Assembly: GCA_040882605.1 (NCBI GenBank)
Contig: JBBEAY010000041.1
Location: 47,357-111,356 of the forward strand
Reading direction: 5' to 3'
Origin: JAOUEA01 sp040882605
GTDB taxonomy: Bacteria; Actinomycetota; UBA4738; HRBIN12
Length of the DNA: 64,000 nucleotides
The position numbers and the translations under genes were made by a program. Positions 35,874 to 44,523 of this stretch are shown piece by piece. Position 1 is the first letter of the stretch, and every line of letters starts with the position of its first letter. Under the pieces are notes generated by a model. It was not told the DNA's origin and did not search any database. It saw nothing but the letters and a program-made list of their open reading frames with translations.

Positions 35874-35903
35874 TTGTGGGCGTTCGACGGGCCCGCGTAT
35901 ACT
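35874..35903 (+). promoter_or_regulatory. Promoter of mihF
   Basis: TTGTGG (35874-35879), 18-base spacer, TATACT (35898-35903). The transcript should start near 35910 and carry a leader of about 57 bases with the ribosome site GAAGGAG (35954-35960). Confidence 0.7.
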
Positions 35904-35966
35904 CGCCGGGTTCTCGCACCGGGTGCATCCGATCCCTGACCCTCTTCCGACACGAAGGAGCGCATG

Positions 35967-36275
35967 ATGGCTCTACCGCAGCTGACCCCGGAACAACGCG
36001 CAGATGCCCTCCAGAAGGCGGCCATCGCGCGGAAGGCTCGTGCCGAGCTGAAGGGCGAGCTCAAGTCCGGGAAGCTCTCGCTGCAGCAGGTGCTCAAGCG
36101 AGACGACAACACGGTCGGCAAGATGAAGGTGTCGGTCGTGCTCGAGTCGCTGCCGGGTGTCGGCAAGGTCCGCGCCGCCAAGATCATGGAAGAGCTCGCC
36201 ATCAGTGCCACTCGTCGCGTGCGCGGCCTGGGCGCGAAGCAGCGCGAACAGCTGCTCGCCAAGTTCGCGAAGTAA
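35967..36275 (+). CDS. mihF: Actinobacterial integration host factor mIHF
   Basis: 102 aa from the second of two adjacent ATGs (35967), giving MALPQLTPEQRADALQKA, which matches mycobacterial mIHF; this ATG has the better spacing from GAAGGAG. Helix-two-turn-helix motif LPGVGKVRAAKIMEELAI and RRVRGLGAKQREQLLAKF follow. A nucleoid protein specific to Actinomycetota, and a strong taxonomic marker. Confidence 0.94.
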   Translation: MALPQLTPEQRADALQKAAIARKARAELKGELKSGKLSLQQVLKRDDNTVGKMKVSVVLESLPGVGKVRAAKIMEELAISATRRVRGLGAKQREQLLAKFAK

Positions 36276-36285
36276 GCCGCCCGCA

Positions 36286-36957
36286 TTGGCCGACCGCCCC
36301 CAGGCCGATCGCCCCCACGCCGATCGAAGGGGCATCCTGTTCGTGATCGCCGGCCCTTCGGGTGTCGGCAAGGGAACACTGGTCCGCGAGGTTCGCTTGC
36401 GTGTGCCGCAGGGCTTCTTGCTGTCGGTGAGCGCCACCACGCGGCGGCCGCGGCCCGGCGAGGTCGATGGCACCGACTATTACTTCGTCGATGACGCGGG
36501 TTTCGACCGCATGGTCGGTGACGGCGAGATGCTGGAATGGGCGGAGGTCTTCCACGGCCATCGTTACGGCACGCCCGCCGGCCCTGTGGAACTGCACCGC
36601 GACGCTGGTCGTGACGTGATGCTCGAGATCGACGTCGAAGGCGCTCGCTGGGTTCGGGAGCGTGTTCCCGACGCCGTCATGATCTTGCTCGAGCCGCCTT
36701 CGCGCGCCGAGCTCGAGCGACGCCTAAGGTCTCGCGGCACCGATTCCGATGACGGCATCGCCGAACGCCTGGCCAAGGCAGACTGGGAGCTCTCGCAACG
36801 AGACCTGTTCGATCATGACGTGGTCAACGACGACCTCGAAAGAGCGTCGTCGCAGGTCGCTGCTATCATCGAGGCCTCGCGCGCTCGCTCGGAGGCCACC
36901 GATCCGACCGGCCCCCGAACGGTCGCGCACGACCCCACGGAGGATCCTTCCGCATGA
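36286..36957 (+). CDS. gmk: Guanylate kinase
   Basis: 223 aa if started at the TTG at 36286, ten bases after mihF. Walker A FVIAGPSGVGKGTLV, GMP-binding SATTRRPRPGEVDGTDYYFV, EWAEVFHGHRYGTP and EIDVEGARWVRE are all present. The first 15 residues are a triple repeat (ADRPQ, ADRPH, ADRRG), probably not part of the fold, and a GTG at 36343 would start inside the first strand. A tail of about 30 residues after the kinase domain is Pro/Thr-rich. The stop overlaps rpoZ as ATGA. Confidence 0.9.
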   Translation: MADRPQADRPHADRRGILFVIAGPSGVGKGTLVREVRLRVPQGFLLSVSATTRRPRPGEVDGTDYYFVDDAGFDRMVGDGEMLEWAEVFHGHRYGTPAGPVELHRDAGRDVMLEIDVEGARWVRERVPDAVMILLEPPSRAELERRLRSRGTDSDDGIAERLAKADWELSQRDLFDHDVVNDDLERASSQVAAIIEASRARSEATDPTGPRTVAHDPTEDPSA

Positions 36958-37202
36958 TCGAACCCAAGATCGACGACCTGCTCGCCGCCGTCGACTCGAA
37001 GTACTCGCTCGTGATCCTGGCCGCCAAGCGCGCCCGCGAGATAAACAGCTACTACAACCAGCTCGGCGAAGGCCGCGGCGAATTCGTGCCGCCGCTCGTC
37101 GAAAGCGGTTTCAGCAACAAGCCTCTGTCGATCGCCCTCGAAGAGATCGCCGAGGGAAAGATCGCGTACGAGCGTCCTGAGGAACCCGCCGAGGACGAGT
37201 AG
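36954..37202 (+). CDS. rpoZ: RNA polymerase omega subunit
   Basis: 82 aa. MIEPKIDDLLAAVDSKYSLVILAAKRAREIN (read as two parts) is the omega signature; NKPLSIALEEIAEGKIAYE closes the domain, with an acidic C-terminus. Stabilises beta prime during polymerase assembly. Coupled to gmk by a four-base overlap. Confidence 0.94.
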   Translation: MIEPKIDDLLAAVDSKYSLVILAAKRAREINSYYNQLGEGRGEFVPPLVESGFSNKPLSIALEEIAEGKIAYERPEEPAEDE

Positions 37203-37263
37203 CGGGGGCGGGGGGGCAGCTCGACTCTCAAACCCCTCGACCCTCAACCGAGGAGGTCACGAC

Positions 37264-38529
37264 GTGAACGCGAGCGCACCTCCGATCGGGATGTCCGGCC
37301 GGCGGGTGCTGCTCGGTGTGACCGGGGGCATCGCGGCCTACAAGTCGGCGCACCTCGCACGACTGCTCACCGGAGCCGGAGCTGAGGTGACCGTGGTCAT
37401 GACCGGGTCCGCGACGCGCTTCATCGGCGCCGAGACCTTCGCCGCCCTCACCGGGCGACCGGTGCACATCTCGCTTTGGGAGGGCGCCGGCGACGTCGTG
37501 CACGTGCGGCTCGCCCACGAGGCCGATCTCGTGGTCATCGCACCTGCAACCGCGCACCTGCTCGCCAAGCTCGCGGGCGGGCTCGCCGATGACCTGCTGA
37601 CCTCGATCCTGCTGGAGTATGGCGGCCCCGTCGTCGTCGCTCCGGCGATGCACACCGGCATGTGGGAGCACCCGGCAACGCAGGCAAACGTTGAGATCTT
37701 GCGCGGACGCGGCGTTCGTCTCGCTGGTCCGGCGACAGGCGCTCTCGCTCGCGGCGATGAAGGGATCGGTCGCATGGCCGAGCCCGAGACGATCCTCGAC
37801 GAGGTGGAGGCGGCCCTCACGGATGCTCGCGCAGCCGGCACCGCCGGCACAGGCGACCTCGTGGGCCGGGTCGTGGTAGTCACGGCCGGACCGACCCATG
37901 AAGCCATCGACCCGGTGCGCTTCATCGGGAACCGCTCGAGTGGCACGATGGGCATCACGATCGCCGCCGAGGCCGCTCGCCGCGGGGCCGACGTGCGTCT
38001 CGTGCTCGGTCCTGCCACCGTGGCGCCGCCCCCCGAGATCCAGGTCACGCACGTGATCACCGCCGAGGAGATGCGGGCCGCGGTGCTCCGTCAGGCAGAG
38101 GATTCCGACGCGGTTGTGATGGCTGCGGCGGTCGCCGACTTCCGCCCGAAACAGGCAGCGGCGGGCAAGCTCAAGAAGAGCGAAGGCACCCCCGATCTCG
38201 TGCTCGAGCCGACGCCCGACATCCTTCAGGAGCTGGGACAGGCCCGCCGGCCCGGACAGGTGCTGGTGGGGTTCGCGGCGGAGACCAGCGACATAGAGGC
38301 CGCCGGGCGGTCGAAGCTCGAGCGCAAGGGCGTCGATCTGGTCGTCGCCAACGAGGTGGGGCGAGCGGGCACGGGATTCGGATCCGAGACGAACCACGCC
38401 GCCATCATCGATACGTCTGGCGACGATGTGAGCCTGCGACACTGGACCAAGTCCGATCTCGCTCAAGCCGTCGTCGACCGCATCGTGGCGCATCTGTCGA
38501 CGGCTTCCCCACGTGAGGGGTCGCGCTGA
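37264..38529 (+). CDS. coaBC: Bifunctional phosphopantothenoylcysteine decarboxylase/synthetase
   Basis: 421 aa. CoaC half (1-195): GIAAYKSAHLARLL, catalytic His in GDVVHVRLAHEAD, and PAMHTGMW in place of the more common PAMNxxMW, as in other actinobacteria. CoaB half: TAGPTHEAIDPVRFIGNRSSG and VADFRPKQAAAGKLKK. GTG start eight bases after CGAGGAGG. Two steps of coenzyme A synthesis. Confidence 0.94.
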   Translation: MNASAPPIGMSGRRVLLGVTGGIAAYKSAHLARLLTGAGAEVTVVMTGSATRFIGAETFAALTGRPVHISLWEGAGDVVHVRLAHEADLVVIAPATAHLLAKLAGGLADDLLTSILLEYGGPVVVAPAMHTGMWEHPATQANVEILRGRGVRLAGPATGALARGDEGIGRMAEPETILDEVEAALTDARAAGTAGTGDLVGRVVVVTAGPTHEAIDPVRFIGNRSSGTMGITIAAEAARRGADVRLVLGPATVAPPPEIQVTHVITAEEMRAAVLRQAEDSDAVVMAAAVADFRPKQAAAGKLKKSEGTPDLVLEPTPDILQELGQARRPGQVLVGFAAETSDIEAAGRSKLERKGVDLVVANEVGRAGTGFGSETNHAAIIDTSGDDVSLRHWTKSDLAQAVVDRIVAHLSTASPREGSR

Positions 38530-38549
38530 CGCGCGTCGGACACGGGGGC

Positions 38550-38555
38550 TAGACT
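38550..38555 (+). promoter_or_regulatory. Predicted -10 element for metK (near leaderless)
   Basis: TAGACT ten bases before the metK ATG; no Shine-Dalgarno sequence lies between. A leader of only about three bases is expected. Confidence 0.5.
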
Positions 38556-38565
38556 CCGGCCCATC

Positions 38566-39759
38566 ATGAGCCAGCCCTACCTCTTCTCGTCGGAATCCGT
38601 GACCGAGGGGCACCCCGACAAGCTCGCCGACCAGATCTCCGATTCGATCCTCGACGCCTTCCTCACCGAGGACCCGCAGAGCCGGGTCGCATGCGAGACC
38701 CTGGTGACCACCGGGCTCGTGTTCGTGAGCGGCGAGATCACGCTCGCCGAAGGCTGGGTCGACGTGCCCTCGATCGTGCGCTCGACCATCACCGATGTGG
38801 GCTACACCGACGCCAAGTTCGGCCTCGACGGCGAGACCTGTGGGGTGATGACGGCGATCCAGGAGCAGTCGCCCGACATCGCGCGCGGGGTTGATGATGC
38901 CCTCGAACACCGAGCGGAGCGCTCGGGTGATCCGCTCGACCATCTCGGCGCGGGCGATCAGGGCATGATGTTCGGCTACGCGTGCCGTGAGACCGACGAG
39001 CTCATGCCGTTGCCGATCGCCTTGGCGCATCGGCTGTCGAGGCGCCTCGCCGACGTTCGCAAGGCCGGTGTGGTGCCTTACCTGCGACCCGACGGCAAGA
39101 GCCAGGTCTCGATCGAGTACGAAGGAGCTCGTCCGGTGCGGGTCGACACAGTGCTGATCAGCGCGCAGCACCGCGAAGAGGTCGATGTCGAGACCCTGCT
39201 GAAGCCCGATATCGAGGCCGAGGTGATCGACCCCGTGCTCCGCGAGTTCCCCGAGCTCGACGCCTCGGGAGTGCGGGTGCTCGTCAACCCGACGGGGCGC
39301 TTCGAGATCGGTGGACCGAAGGCCGACACGGGTCTCACGGGGCGCAAGATCATCGTCGACACCTATGGCGGCTACGCGCCCCACGGCGGGGGAGCGTTCA
39401 GCGGCAAGGATCCGACGAAGGTCGACCGTTCGGGGGCATACATGGCGCGGTTCGTCGCGAAGAACATCGTGGCGGCCGGGCTCGCAGAGCGAGCACAGCT
39501 GCAGATCGCCTATGCGATCGGCACCGCACACCCCGTGAGCTTGATGCTCGAGACCTTCGGCACCGAGCAGGCCGATCCCGAGAAGATGCGGTCGGCCCTG
39601 TGGGAGATCTTCGACTTCCGCCCGGCGGCGATCATCCGCGATCTCGATCTGGCACGGCCCATCTACCGGGAGACCGCCGCGTACGGCCACTTCGGCCGCA
39701 AGGAGTTCCCCTGGGAGGGGACCGACCGCGTCGACGATCTCCGCGCCGCCGTCGCCTAG
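38566..39759 (+). CDS. metK: S-adenosylmethionine synthetase
   Basis: 397 aa. ESVTEGHPDKLADQISD, GAGDQGMMFGYA, and the P-loop-like GGGAFSGKDPTKVDRSGAY are intact. Makes AdoMet from methionine and ATP; the methyltransferases rsmB and the 51730 fusion lie downstream. Stands as its own transcription unit by the promoter above. Confidence 0.96.
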   Translation: MSQPYLFSSESVTEGHPDKLADQISDSILDAFLTEDPQSRVACETLVTTGLVFVSGEITLAEGWVDVPSIVRSTITDVGYTDAKFGLDGETCGVMTAIQEQSPDIARGVDDALEHRAERSGDPLDHLGAGDQGMMFGYACRETDELMPLPIALAHRLSRRLADVRKAGVVPYLRPDGKSQVSIEYEGARPVRVDTVLISAQHREEVDVETLLKPDIEAEVIDPVLREFPELDASGVRVLVNPTGRFEIGGPKADTGLTGRKIIVDTYGGYAPHGGGAFSGKDPTKVDRSGAYMARFVAKNIVAAGLAERAQLQIAYAIGTAHPVSLMLETFGTEQADPEKMRSALWEIFDFRPAAIIRDLDLARPIYRETAAYGHFGRKEFPWEGTDRVDDLRAAVA

Positions 39760-39772
39760 CCCGGTCGATCCC

Positions 39773-41593
39773 TTGGCCGATCCGCTGGCCGGCCCGCTGG
39801 TCGAGCCGCTCGGCGGCCCGGTGGCGATCTGCGTCGACCGCCCGCTGCTGAGCCTCGATCGCGCGTTCACCTACGACTTGCCGGCGGAGCTTGGGGCGGG
39901 GGTCGGGTCACTCGTGCAGGTTCCGTTCCACGGACGCTCCGTGCGCGCGTGGATCCTGGGCCCGACCGACGACGTGCCTTCGAAGAAGGTGCTGGCAGTG
40001 CGCAAGCTCGTGTCGCCGACCCGGTGGTTCGACGAACGAGGCCTCGAGCTCTGCCGCTGGGTGAGCGAGCGCTACGTGGCGCCGCTGGCTGCTGTGCTTG
40101 TACGTGCGACCCCGCCCCGCGTGGCGGGTGAGGAGAGCGGCGCCGGTCTGGCCGAACCCCGAGACGTCGTGGCGGCTCCCGCGGTCATCGGCGTGCTAGG
40201 TGACCACCGCAACGGCCCGAGCTTGTTGCGCGCCATCGCTGGCGCCCGGCCGGGCGCCTGGGTGCTGCGGCCCGTACCCGAGCACGAGGCGCTCGCCGTC
40301 GTCGAGTCGGTGGCAGCCTGTGTCGCCTCGGGCCGCCGAGCGCTCGTGATCGTGCCGGAATCGTCGCCGGTGCCCGGCACTGCCCGTGCGATCGCCGAGG
40401 TGTTCGGCGATCGCGCCGTGTTGCTGCTCGGCGGGTCGAAACGGGCGCGCTACCGCACGTGGCTCGATGTGCAAGCGGGCCGCTACGACGTGGTCGTCGG
40501 CACGCGCCCGAGCGTGTTCGCGCCCGTCCCCGGCTTGGGGCTCATCGTGATCGCGCGCGAATCGCACGCGGCCCTGCGAGAGGACCGCGCGCCGTACTAC
40601 CACGCTCGCGACGTAGCTTTGGCGCGCGGCGCGATCGAGCGGGCCGTCGTCGTGTTGAGCGCGCTCGCCCCTTCGTCGGAAGCCGCGGCGCTCTCGCTGC
40701 CGGCCGTGTTTCCCCAGCGACGGAGCTGGGTGCCCGTGGAGGTCGTCGCGCCGGGGCCCGAGGGCCGCGCTCCGCGGCTCGTGAGGGCACTGCGATCGAC
40801 GACGAGGGCTTTCGTGTTCTCTCCGCTCCCGGGGTACGGCGTCGCCGCGGTGTGCCGCGTGTGTGGGCATCCGGCGGCATGTGCTGCGTGTGGGGGCGCC
40901 TTGCGATCGAGCGAGGGCGCCGTTCGGTGTGTCGTCTGTGAGGCGCCCGGACGCTGCCGCGCGTGCGGGGCGAGCGATTTCGGGCTGCGCCGGGGTGGGG
41001 AAGAGCGGGTCGAGGAGTGGGCGGCGCGAGCCGCTCGGGTCCCCGTGCGGCGACTCGGGCCGGGCGATGCCTCCCGCCTTCCGGCCGAGGACGAAGTGCT
41101 CGTAGGCGGTCCCGACGATGTGCGCGAGCTCGGCGCCGGCGGGCTTGACCTCGTCGCGATCCTCGACGCCGATCTCGCCGCCCGGCGCCCCGGCCTCACC
41201 GCGAGGGAGCGGGCCTTCACAACATGGACCGAGGCGGTGGCGTGGGCTCGCCCCGGCGGGCGAGCCATCGTGCAGTCCTCGCACGCGAACGACCCGGCGG
41301 TCCAGTCGCTGGTGCAGGGCGACCCGGCGCGATTCCATCGCGATGAGTGGGAACGCCGTGCCCAGGCAGGGTTCCCGGTGGGATCGGCGGTGTTCCGGGT
41401 GGCGGGAGGTCCCGAGCTCGAGGGTGAGCTGGCCGCTCTCGATCCGATCACGCTGCTCGTCTCATCGGCCGAAGGGCAGACGATATGCTTGCTCGCGCTC
41501 GAGGCGGGGGGTGTGCCGGCTTTCGGGCGTACCGCTCGCGAGCTCGCCCGGCGCGACGTGGTCACCCGGGTCGAAGCCGAACCGCACCTGTAG
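39773..41593 (+). CDS. priA: Primosomal protein N' (PriA), helicase-deficient actinobacterial form
   Basis: 606 aa with the TTG at 39773; a GTG at 39821 is an alternative. The N-terminal 3'-end binding domain (AFTYDLPAELGAGVGSLVQV, PFHGRSVRAWIL) is conserved. Walker A is absent (RPVPEHEA lies at its place) and the DEEH box reads ARESHA. The zinc-binding cysteines remain (CRVCGHPAACAACGG; CVVC ... CRACG). This fits the known actinobacterial PriA that lacks detectable helicase motifs. Likely acts in replication restart as a loader. Confidence 0.88.
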   Translation: MADPLAGPLVEPLGGPVAICVDRPLLSLDRAFTYDLPAELGAGVGSLVQVPFHGRSVRAWILGPTDDVPSKKVLAVRKLVSPTRWFDERGLELCRWVSERYVAPLAAVLVRATPPRVAGEESGAGLAEPRDVVAAPAVIGVLGDHRNGPSLLRAIAGARPGAWVLRPVPEHEALAVVESVAACVASGRRALVIVPESSPVPGTARAIAEVFGDRAVLLLGGSKRARYRTWLDVQAGRYDVVVGTRPSVFAPVPGLGLIVIARESHAALREDRAPYYHARDVALARGAIERAVVVLSALAPSSEAAALSLPAVFPQRRSWVPVEVVAPGPEGRAPRLVRALRSTTRAFVFSPLPGYGVAAVCRVCGHPAACAACGGALRSSEGAVRCVVCEAPGRCRACGASDFGLRRGGEERVEEWAARAARVPVRRLGPGDASRLPAEDEVLVGGPDDVRELGAGGLDLVAILDADLAARRPGLTARERAFTTWTEAVAWARPGGRAIVQSSHANDPAVQSLVQGDPARFHRDEWERRAQAGFPVGSAVFRVAGGPELEGELAALDPITLLVSSAEGQTICLLALEAGGVPAFGRTARELARRDVVTRVEAEPHL

Positions 41594-41663
41594 TGCCGTA
41601 GAGCCCGCCCGGGAGAACGCACCGCAAGCCCGAGCCAACGATCGAGCGGAAAGAGAACGACCC

Positions 41664-42200
41664 GTGATCATGCCCATCCGTACCCTCGGCGACCCCGTGC
41701 TGCGCGAGCCGGGGAAGCCGGTCAGCGAGTTCGACCGGCGTCTGCTCGCGCTGCGCGACGACATGATGGAGACGATGTACGACGCGCCCGGTGTCGGCCT
41801 CGCGGGTCCACAGGTCGGCATCTCGCTCCGGCTGTTCGTCTTCGACGACGGCGAGACCGGACCGCTGTTCATCGCCAATCCGGTGCTGGGCGACGCCGAG
41901 GGAGAGCTGCTCGAAGAGGAAGGGTGCCTCTCGATCCCTGGCCCGTATCACGAGACCGGACGCTCCTCTCGCATCACCTGCCGGGGACAAGACGTCGAGG
42001 GCGCGCCGTTCGAGATCACCGGCGAGGGGCTCCTCGCGCGCATCCTGCAGCACGAGACAGACCATCTCGACGGCATGCTCTACATCGATCGCCTCGACGA
42101 CGAGGGCCGGCGCTCCGTTATGACCGAGCTCAGGCGCATCGAGCTGGGGCTCGAGGAGCCCCCGCCGGCCCGGCGTCTGCTGCGAAGGGCCGAGGAATGA
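41664..42200 (+). CDS. def: Peptide deformylase
   Basis: 178 aa from the GTG at 41664, seven bases after AAAGAGA; an ATG at 41670 is also possible. The three motifs are GVGLAGPQVG, EGCLSIPG and HETDHLDG (metal ligands Cys, His, His and catalytic Glu). Removes the formyl group placed by the product of fmt, which overlaps its stop as ATGA. Confidence 0.94.
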   Translation: MIMPIRTLGDPVLREPGKPVSEFDRRLLALRDDMMETMYDAPGVGLAGPQVGISLRLFVFDDGETGPLFIANPVLGDAEGELLEEEGCLSIPGPYHETGRSSRITCRGQDVEGAPFEITGEGLLARILQHETDHLDGMLYIDRLDDEGRRSVMTELRRIELGLEEPPPARRLLRRAEE

Positions 42201-43219
42201 GCTCGCTGCGTGTGATCTTCCTCGGCAATGACCGGTGGTCGGCGCCCACCCTCGAAGCGATCGCAGCGGCAGACGATATCGAGGTCGCCCTCGTCATCAC
42301 GAACCCTGCGCGTCCGGCCGGCCGAGGGTCCCGGCTCACGCCGACCGCCGTCGCCGAGGCCGGGCGGCGGCTCGGCCTCGACGTGCTCGAGACCGGCGGC
42401 GTGCGCTCCGGCGCCGGACACGAGGCGATCGAACGCCTACGGCCCGATGTGCTCGTGGTGGTGGCCTACGGTGAGATCCTCACCGCTGAGGTGCTCGCCA
42501 TGCCCCGTCTGGGAAGCCTGAACCTGCACTTCTCGCTGCTTCCGCGGTGGCGTGGCGCGGCGCCCGTGCAGCGGGCGATCCTCGAGGGCGACGAGATCAC
42601 CGGGGTCAGCGTGATGCTGCTCGACGAAGGACTCGACACCGGGCCGGTGCTGGCGTCGGTCCAGGAGCCGATCCGCGTCGACGACGACAAGGCGAGCCTG
42701 GGTCAACGCCTCGCCGAGATGGGGGCGCCCCTCGTGGTGGAGTCGTTGCGGAGCCTCGAGGCGGGCACCGCCGCGCCCGCACCCCAGCATCACGACGGCG
42801 TCAAGTACGCAGTCAAGCTCGTCGCCGAGGAGCGGGTGATCGATTGGCGTGACCCCGCCGACTCGATCGGGCGACGCGTGCGTGCGTTCGCACCGGCGCC
42901 CGGTGCGACGACCACGTTCCGCGGCGCCCCGCTCAAGGTGCTCAGGGTCGAGCTCCGTAGAACGGAAGTGCGCGCGGCGGAGGTGCCCACGGCGAAAGTT
43001 CGCTCGGCGGAGGAACGCTCGGCGGAAGAACGCTCGGCCACGGAGATCGAGGGGCGGGCTGCCGGCGAGCTCCGGGTCGATCTCGGCGGCACGCCCACCG
43101 CGGTCGCACGAGGGGGTTCGATCGCCCTGCTCGAGGTCGCACCCGCCGGACGTGCCCGCATGTCAGGCGCCGACTGGGCTCGCGGGGCGCGCCTCGAGCG
43201 CGAGGAACGGCTCTCGTGA
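42197..43219 (+). CDS. fmt: Methionyl-tRNA formyltransferase
   Basis: 340 aa. Formyl-folate site NLHFSLLPRWRGAAPVQRAIL and TGVSVMLLDEGLDTGPVL; C-terminal OB-like domain from about residue 205. That domain carries an insertion of about 35 residues (about 253-287) rich in Arg/Ser/Ala/Glu with an RSAEE repeat, absent from the usual fold. The start overlaps def as ATGA and the end overlaps rsmB as GTGA. Confidence 0.93.
   Translation: MSSLRVIFLGNDRWSAPTLEAIAAADDIEVALVITNPARPAGRGSRLTPTAVAEAGRRLGLDVLETGGVRSGAGHEAIERLRPDVLVVVAYGEILTAEVLAMPRLGSLNLHFSLLPRWRGAAPVQRAILEGDEITGVSVMLLDEGLDTGPVLASVQEPIRVDDDKASLGQRLAEMGAPLVVESLRSLEAGTAAPAPQHHDGVKYAVKLVAEERVIDWRDPADSIGRRVRAFAPAPGATTTFRGAPLKVLRVELRRTEVRAAEVPTAKVRSAEERSAEERSATEIEGRAAGELRVDLGGTPTAVARGGSIALLEVAPAGRARMSGADWARGARLEREERLS
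43001..43045 (+). repeat. 15-bp tandem repeat inside fmt
   Basis: CGCTCGGCGGAGGAA, CGCTCGGCGGAAGAA and CGCTCGGCCACGGAG in tandem, with looser copies before them. They encode RSAEE, RSAEE, RSATE within the extra loop of the C-terminal domain. Confidence 0.85.
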
Positions 43220-44502
43220 AGCAAACCGCTCGAACCGTCGCGCTCGAGGCCATCCGTCGCGTGACCGACGAGGGCGCCTATTCGACGATCGTCATCCCAG
43301 GGGCGCTGCGCCGCTCTCGCTTGGACGAGCGAGATCGTGCGTTCGCGACCGAGCTCGCCTTCGGCACTATCCGACGTCTCCCCTCGATCGACTGGGCGCT
43401 CGACCAGGTCGCGAGCCGTCCGGTCGGTCGCATGTCGCCGAGCGCCCGCACCGTGCTACGCCTCGGCGCGTACCAGGTGTTGTTCACCGACGTCGCGCCA
43501 CACGCGGCAGTGGGGGAGACGGTCGGTCTCGCGCGTGACCGAGAACGGGGGTTCGTGAACGCGGTGCTGCGCCGTCTCGCGTCGGAGCCGCCATCGTGGC
43601 CTGCGGGCGACGATGCTGCCGACCTCTCGGTGCGCACGGGCATGTCGGCGTGGGCGGTGCAGGAGCTCGGACACCTGCTTGCGAGCGACGAAGTCGAGCC
43701 CGCCGCCGAGGCGCTCGCCAGCAAGGCGCTCCTGTGCCTGCGGACGAACACGGTGGTGACGACGCCCGAACGGTTCGAGCAGGCACTGCGTGAGGCCGGG
43801 CACGAGCCACGACCCGCGCCGCTGGATGCGACCTGTTTCCTGCTCGAGGGCGGCGATCCGGCTCGCCTGCCCGGGTTCGACGAGGGCTGGTTCGCCGTGC
43901 AAGATCAGGCCTCAGCGTTCGTTGTGCGGGCGCTCGACCCTCAACCGGGGGATCGCGTACTCGACGCGTGCGCCGCGCCGGGGGGCAAGACCGCGTATGC
44001 GGCGGCGCTCGTCGGACCGAGCGGCCTCGTGGTCGGGGCCGACCTGCATGCCGGGCGCGTGGGCCTCATCAGCCGCGGTACACGACGGCTCGGCGTGCCC
44101 GCGCTCGTGCTCGCGCAGGACGCGACCGCGCCCGCCCTCAGCGGCTCCTTCGACCGCATCCTCATCGACGCTCCCTGCTCGGGTCTCGGCTCGGCCCGGC
44201 GGCGTCCTGAACTGCTGTGGCGCAACAAGAAGGAAGCGCTCAGCAAGCTCGCTCGCTCGCAGGTCGAGATCGTGTCGGCGCTTATCGGCCTGCTCGCGCC
44301 CGGCGGGCGCATCGTCTACTCCGTCTGCACGTTCCCGCGTGCGGAGACCGACGCAGCGGCCGACGCGATCATGCGTCACAGACCCGATCTCGAGCCCGCC
44401 ATGATCGAAGGACCCGACGGCCCAGCCGCCCGCATCCGTCTCTGGCCCCACCGCCACGGCAGCGACGGCATGTTCATCGCGGCGTTCACCAAGAACGGCT
44501 GA
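43216..44502 (+). CDS. rsmB: 16S rRNA (cytosine-967-C5)-methyltransferase RsmB
   Basis: 428 aa. An N-terminal NusB-like RNA-binding domain (1-140; ARTVALEAIRRVTDEGAYS) is followed by the Fmu/RsmB methyltransferase: AdoMet motif LDACAAPGGKTAYAA, DAPCSGLGSARRRPELLW (releasing Cys) and VYSVCTFPRAETD (nucleophile Cys). GTG start overlaps fmt. Confidence 0.94.
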   Translation: MKQTARTVALEAIRRVTDEGAYSTIVIPGALRRSRLDERDRAFATELAFGTIRRLPSIDWALDQVASRPVGRMSPSARTVLRLGAYQVLFTDVAPHAAVGETVGLARDRERGFVNAVLRRLASEPPSWPAGDDAADLSVRTGMSAWAVQELGHLLASDEVEPAAEALASKALLCLRTNTVVTTPERFEQALREAGHEPRPAPLDATCFLLEGGDPARLPGFDEGWFAVQDQASAFVVRALDPQPGDRVLDACAAPGGKTAYAAALVGPSGLVVGADLHAGRVGLISRGTRRLGVPALVLAQDATAPALSGSFDRILIDAPCSGLGSARRRPELLWRNKKEALSKLARSQVEIVSALIGLLAPGGRIVYSVCTFPRAETDAAADAIMRHRPDLEPAMIEGPDGPAARIRLWPHRHGSDGMFIAAFTKNG

Positions 44503-44511
44503 GGCGGCCGG

Positions 44512-44517
44512 TACGAT
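44512..44517 (+). promoter_or_regulatory. Predicted -10 element for rpe (leaderless)
   Basis: TACGAT with six bases before the rpe GTG; no Shine-Dalgarno sequence. The start site should coincide with the start codon. Confidence 0.55.
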
Positions 44518-44523
44518 GACCCG

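Noticed and set aside
37228..39870. Very long open frame on the minus strand (880 codons) opposite coaBC and metK
   Set aside because: It lies fully opposite two well-conserved genes and its translation (Arg/His/Gly/Asp-rich without motifs) is what a GC-rich gene gives when read backwards.
39773..41593. PriA considered as a broken gene because Walker motifs are missing
   Set aside because: The frame is intact and loss of helicase motifs is normal for actinobacterial PriA.
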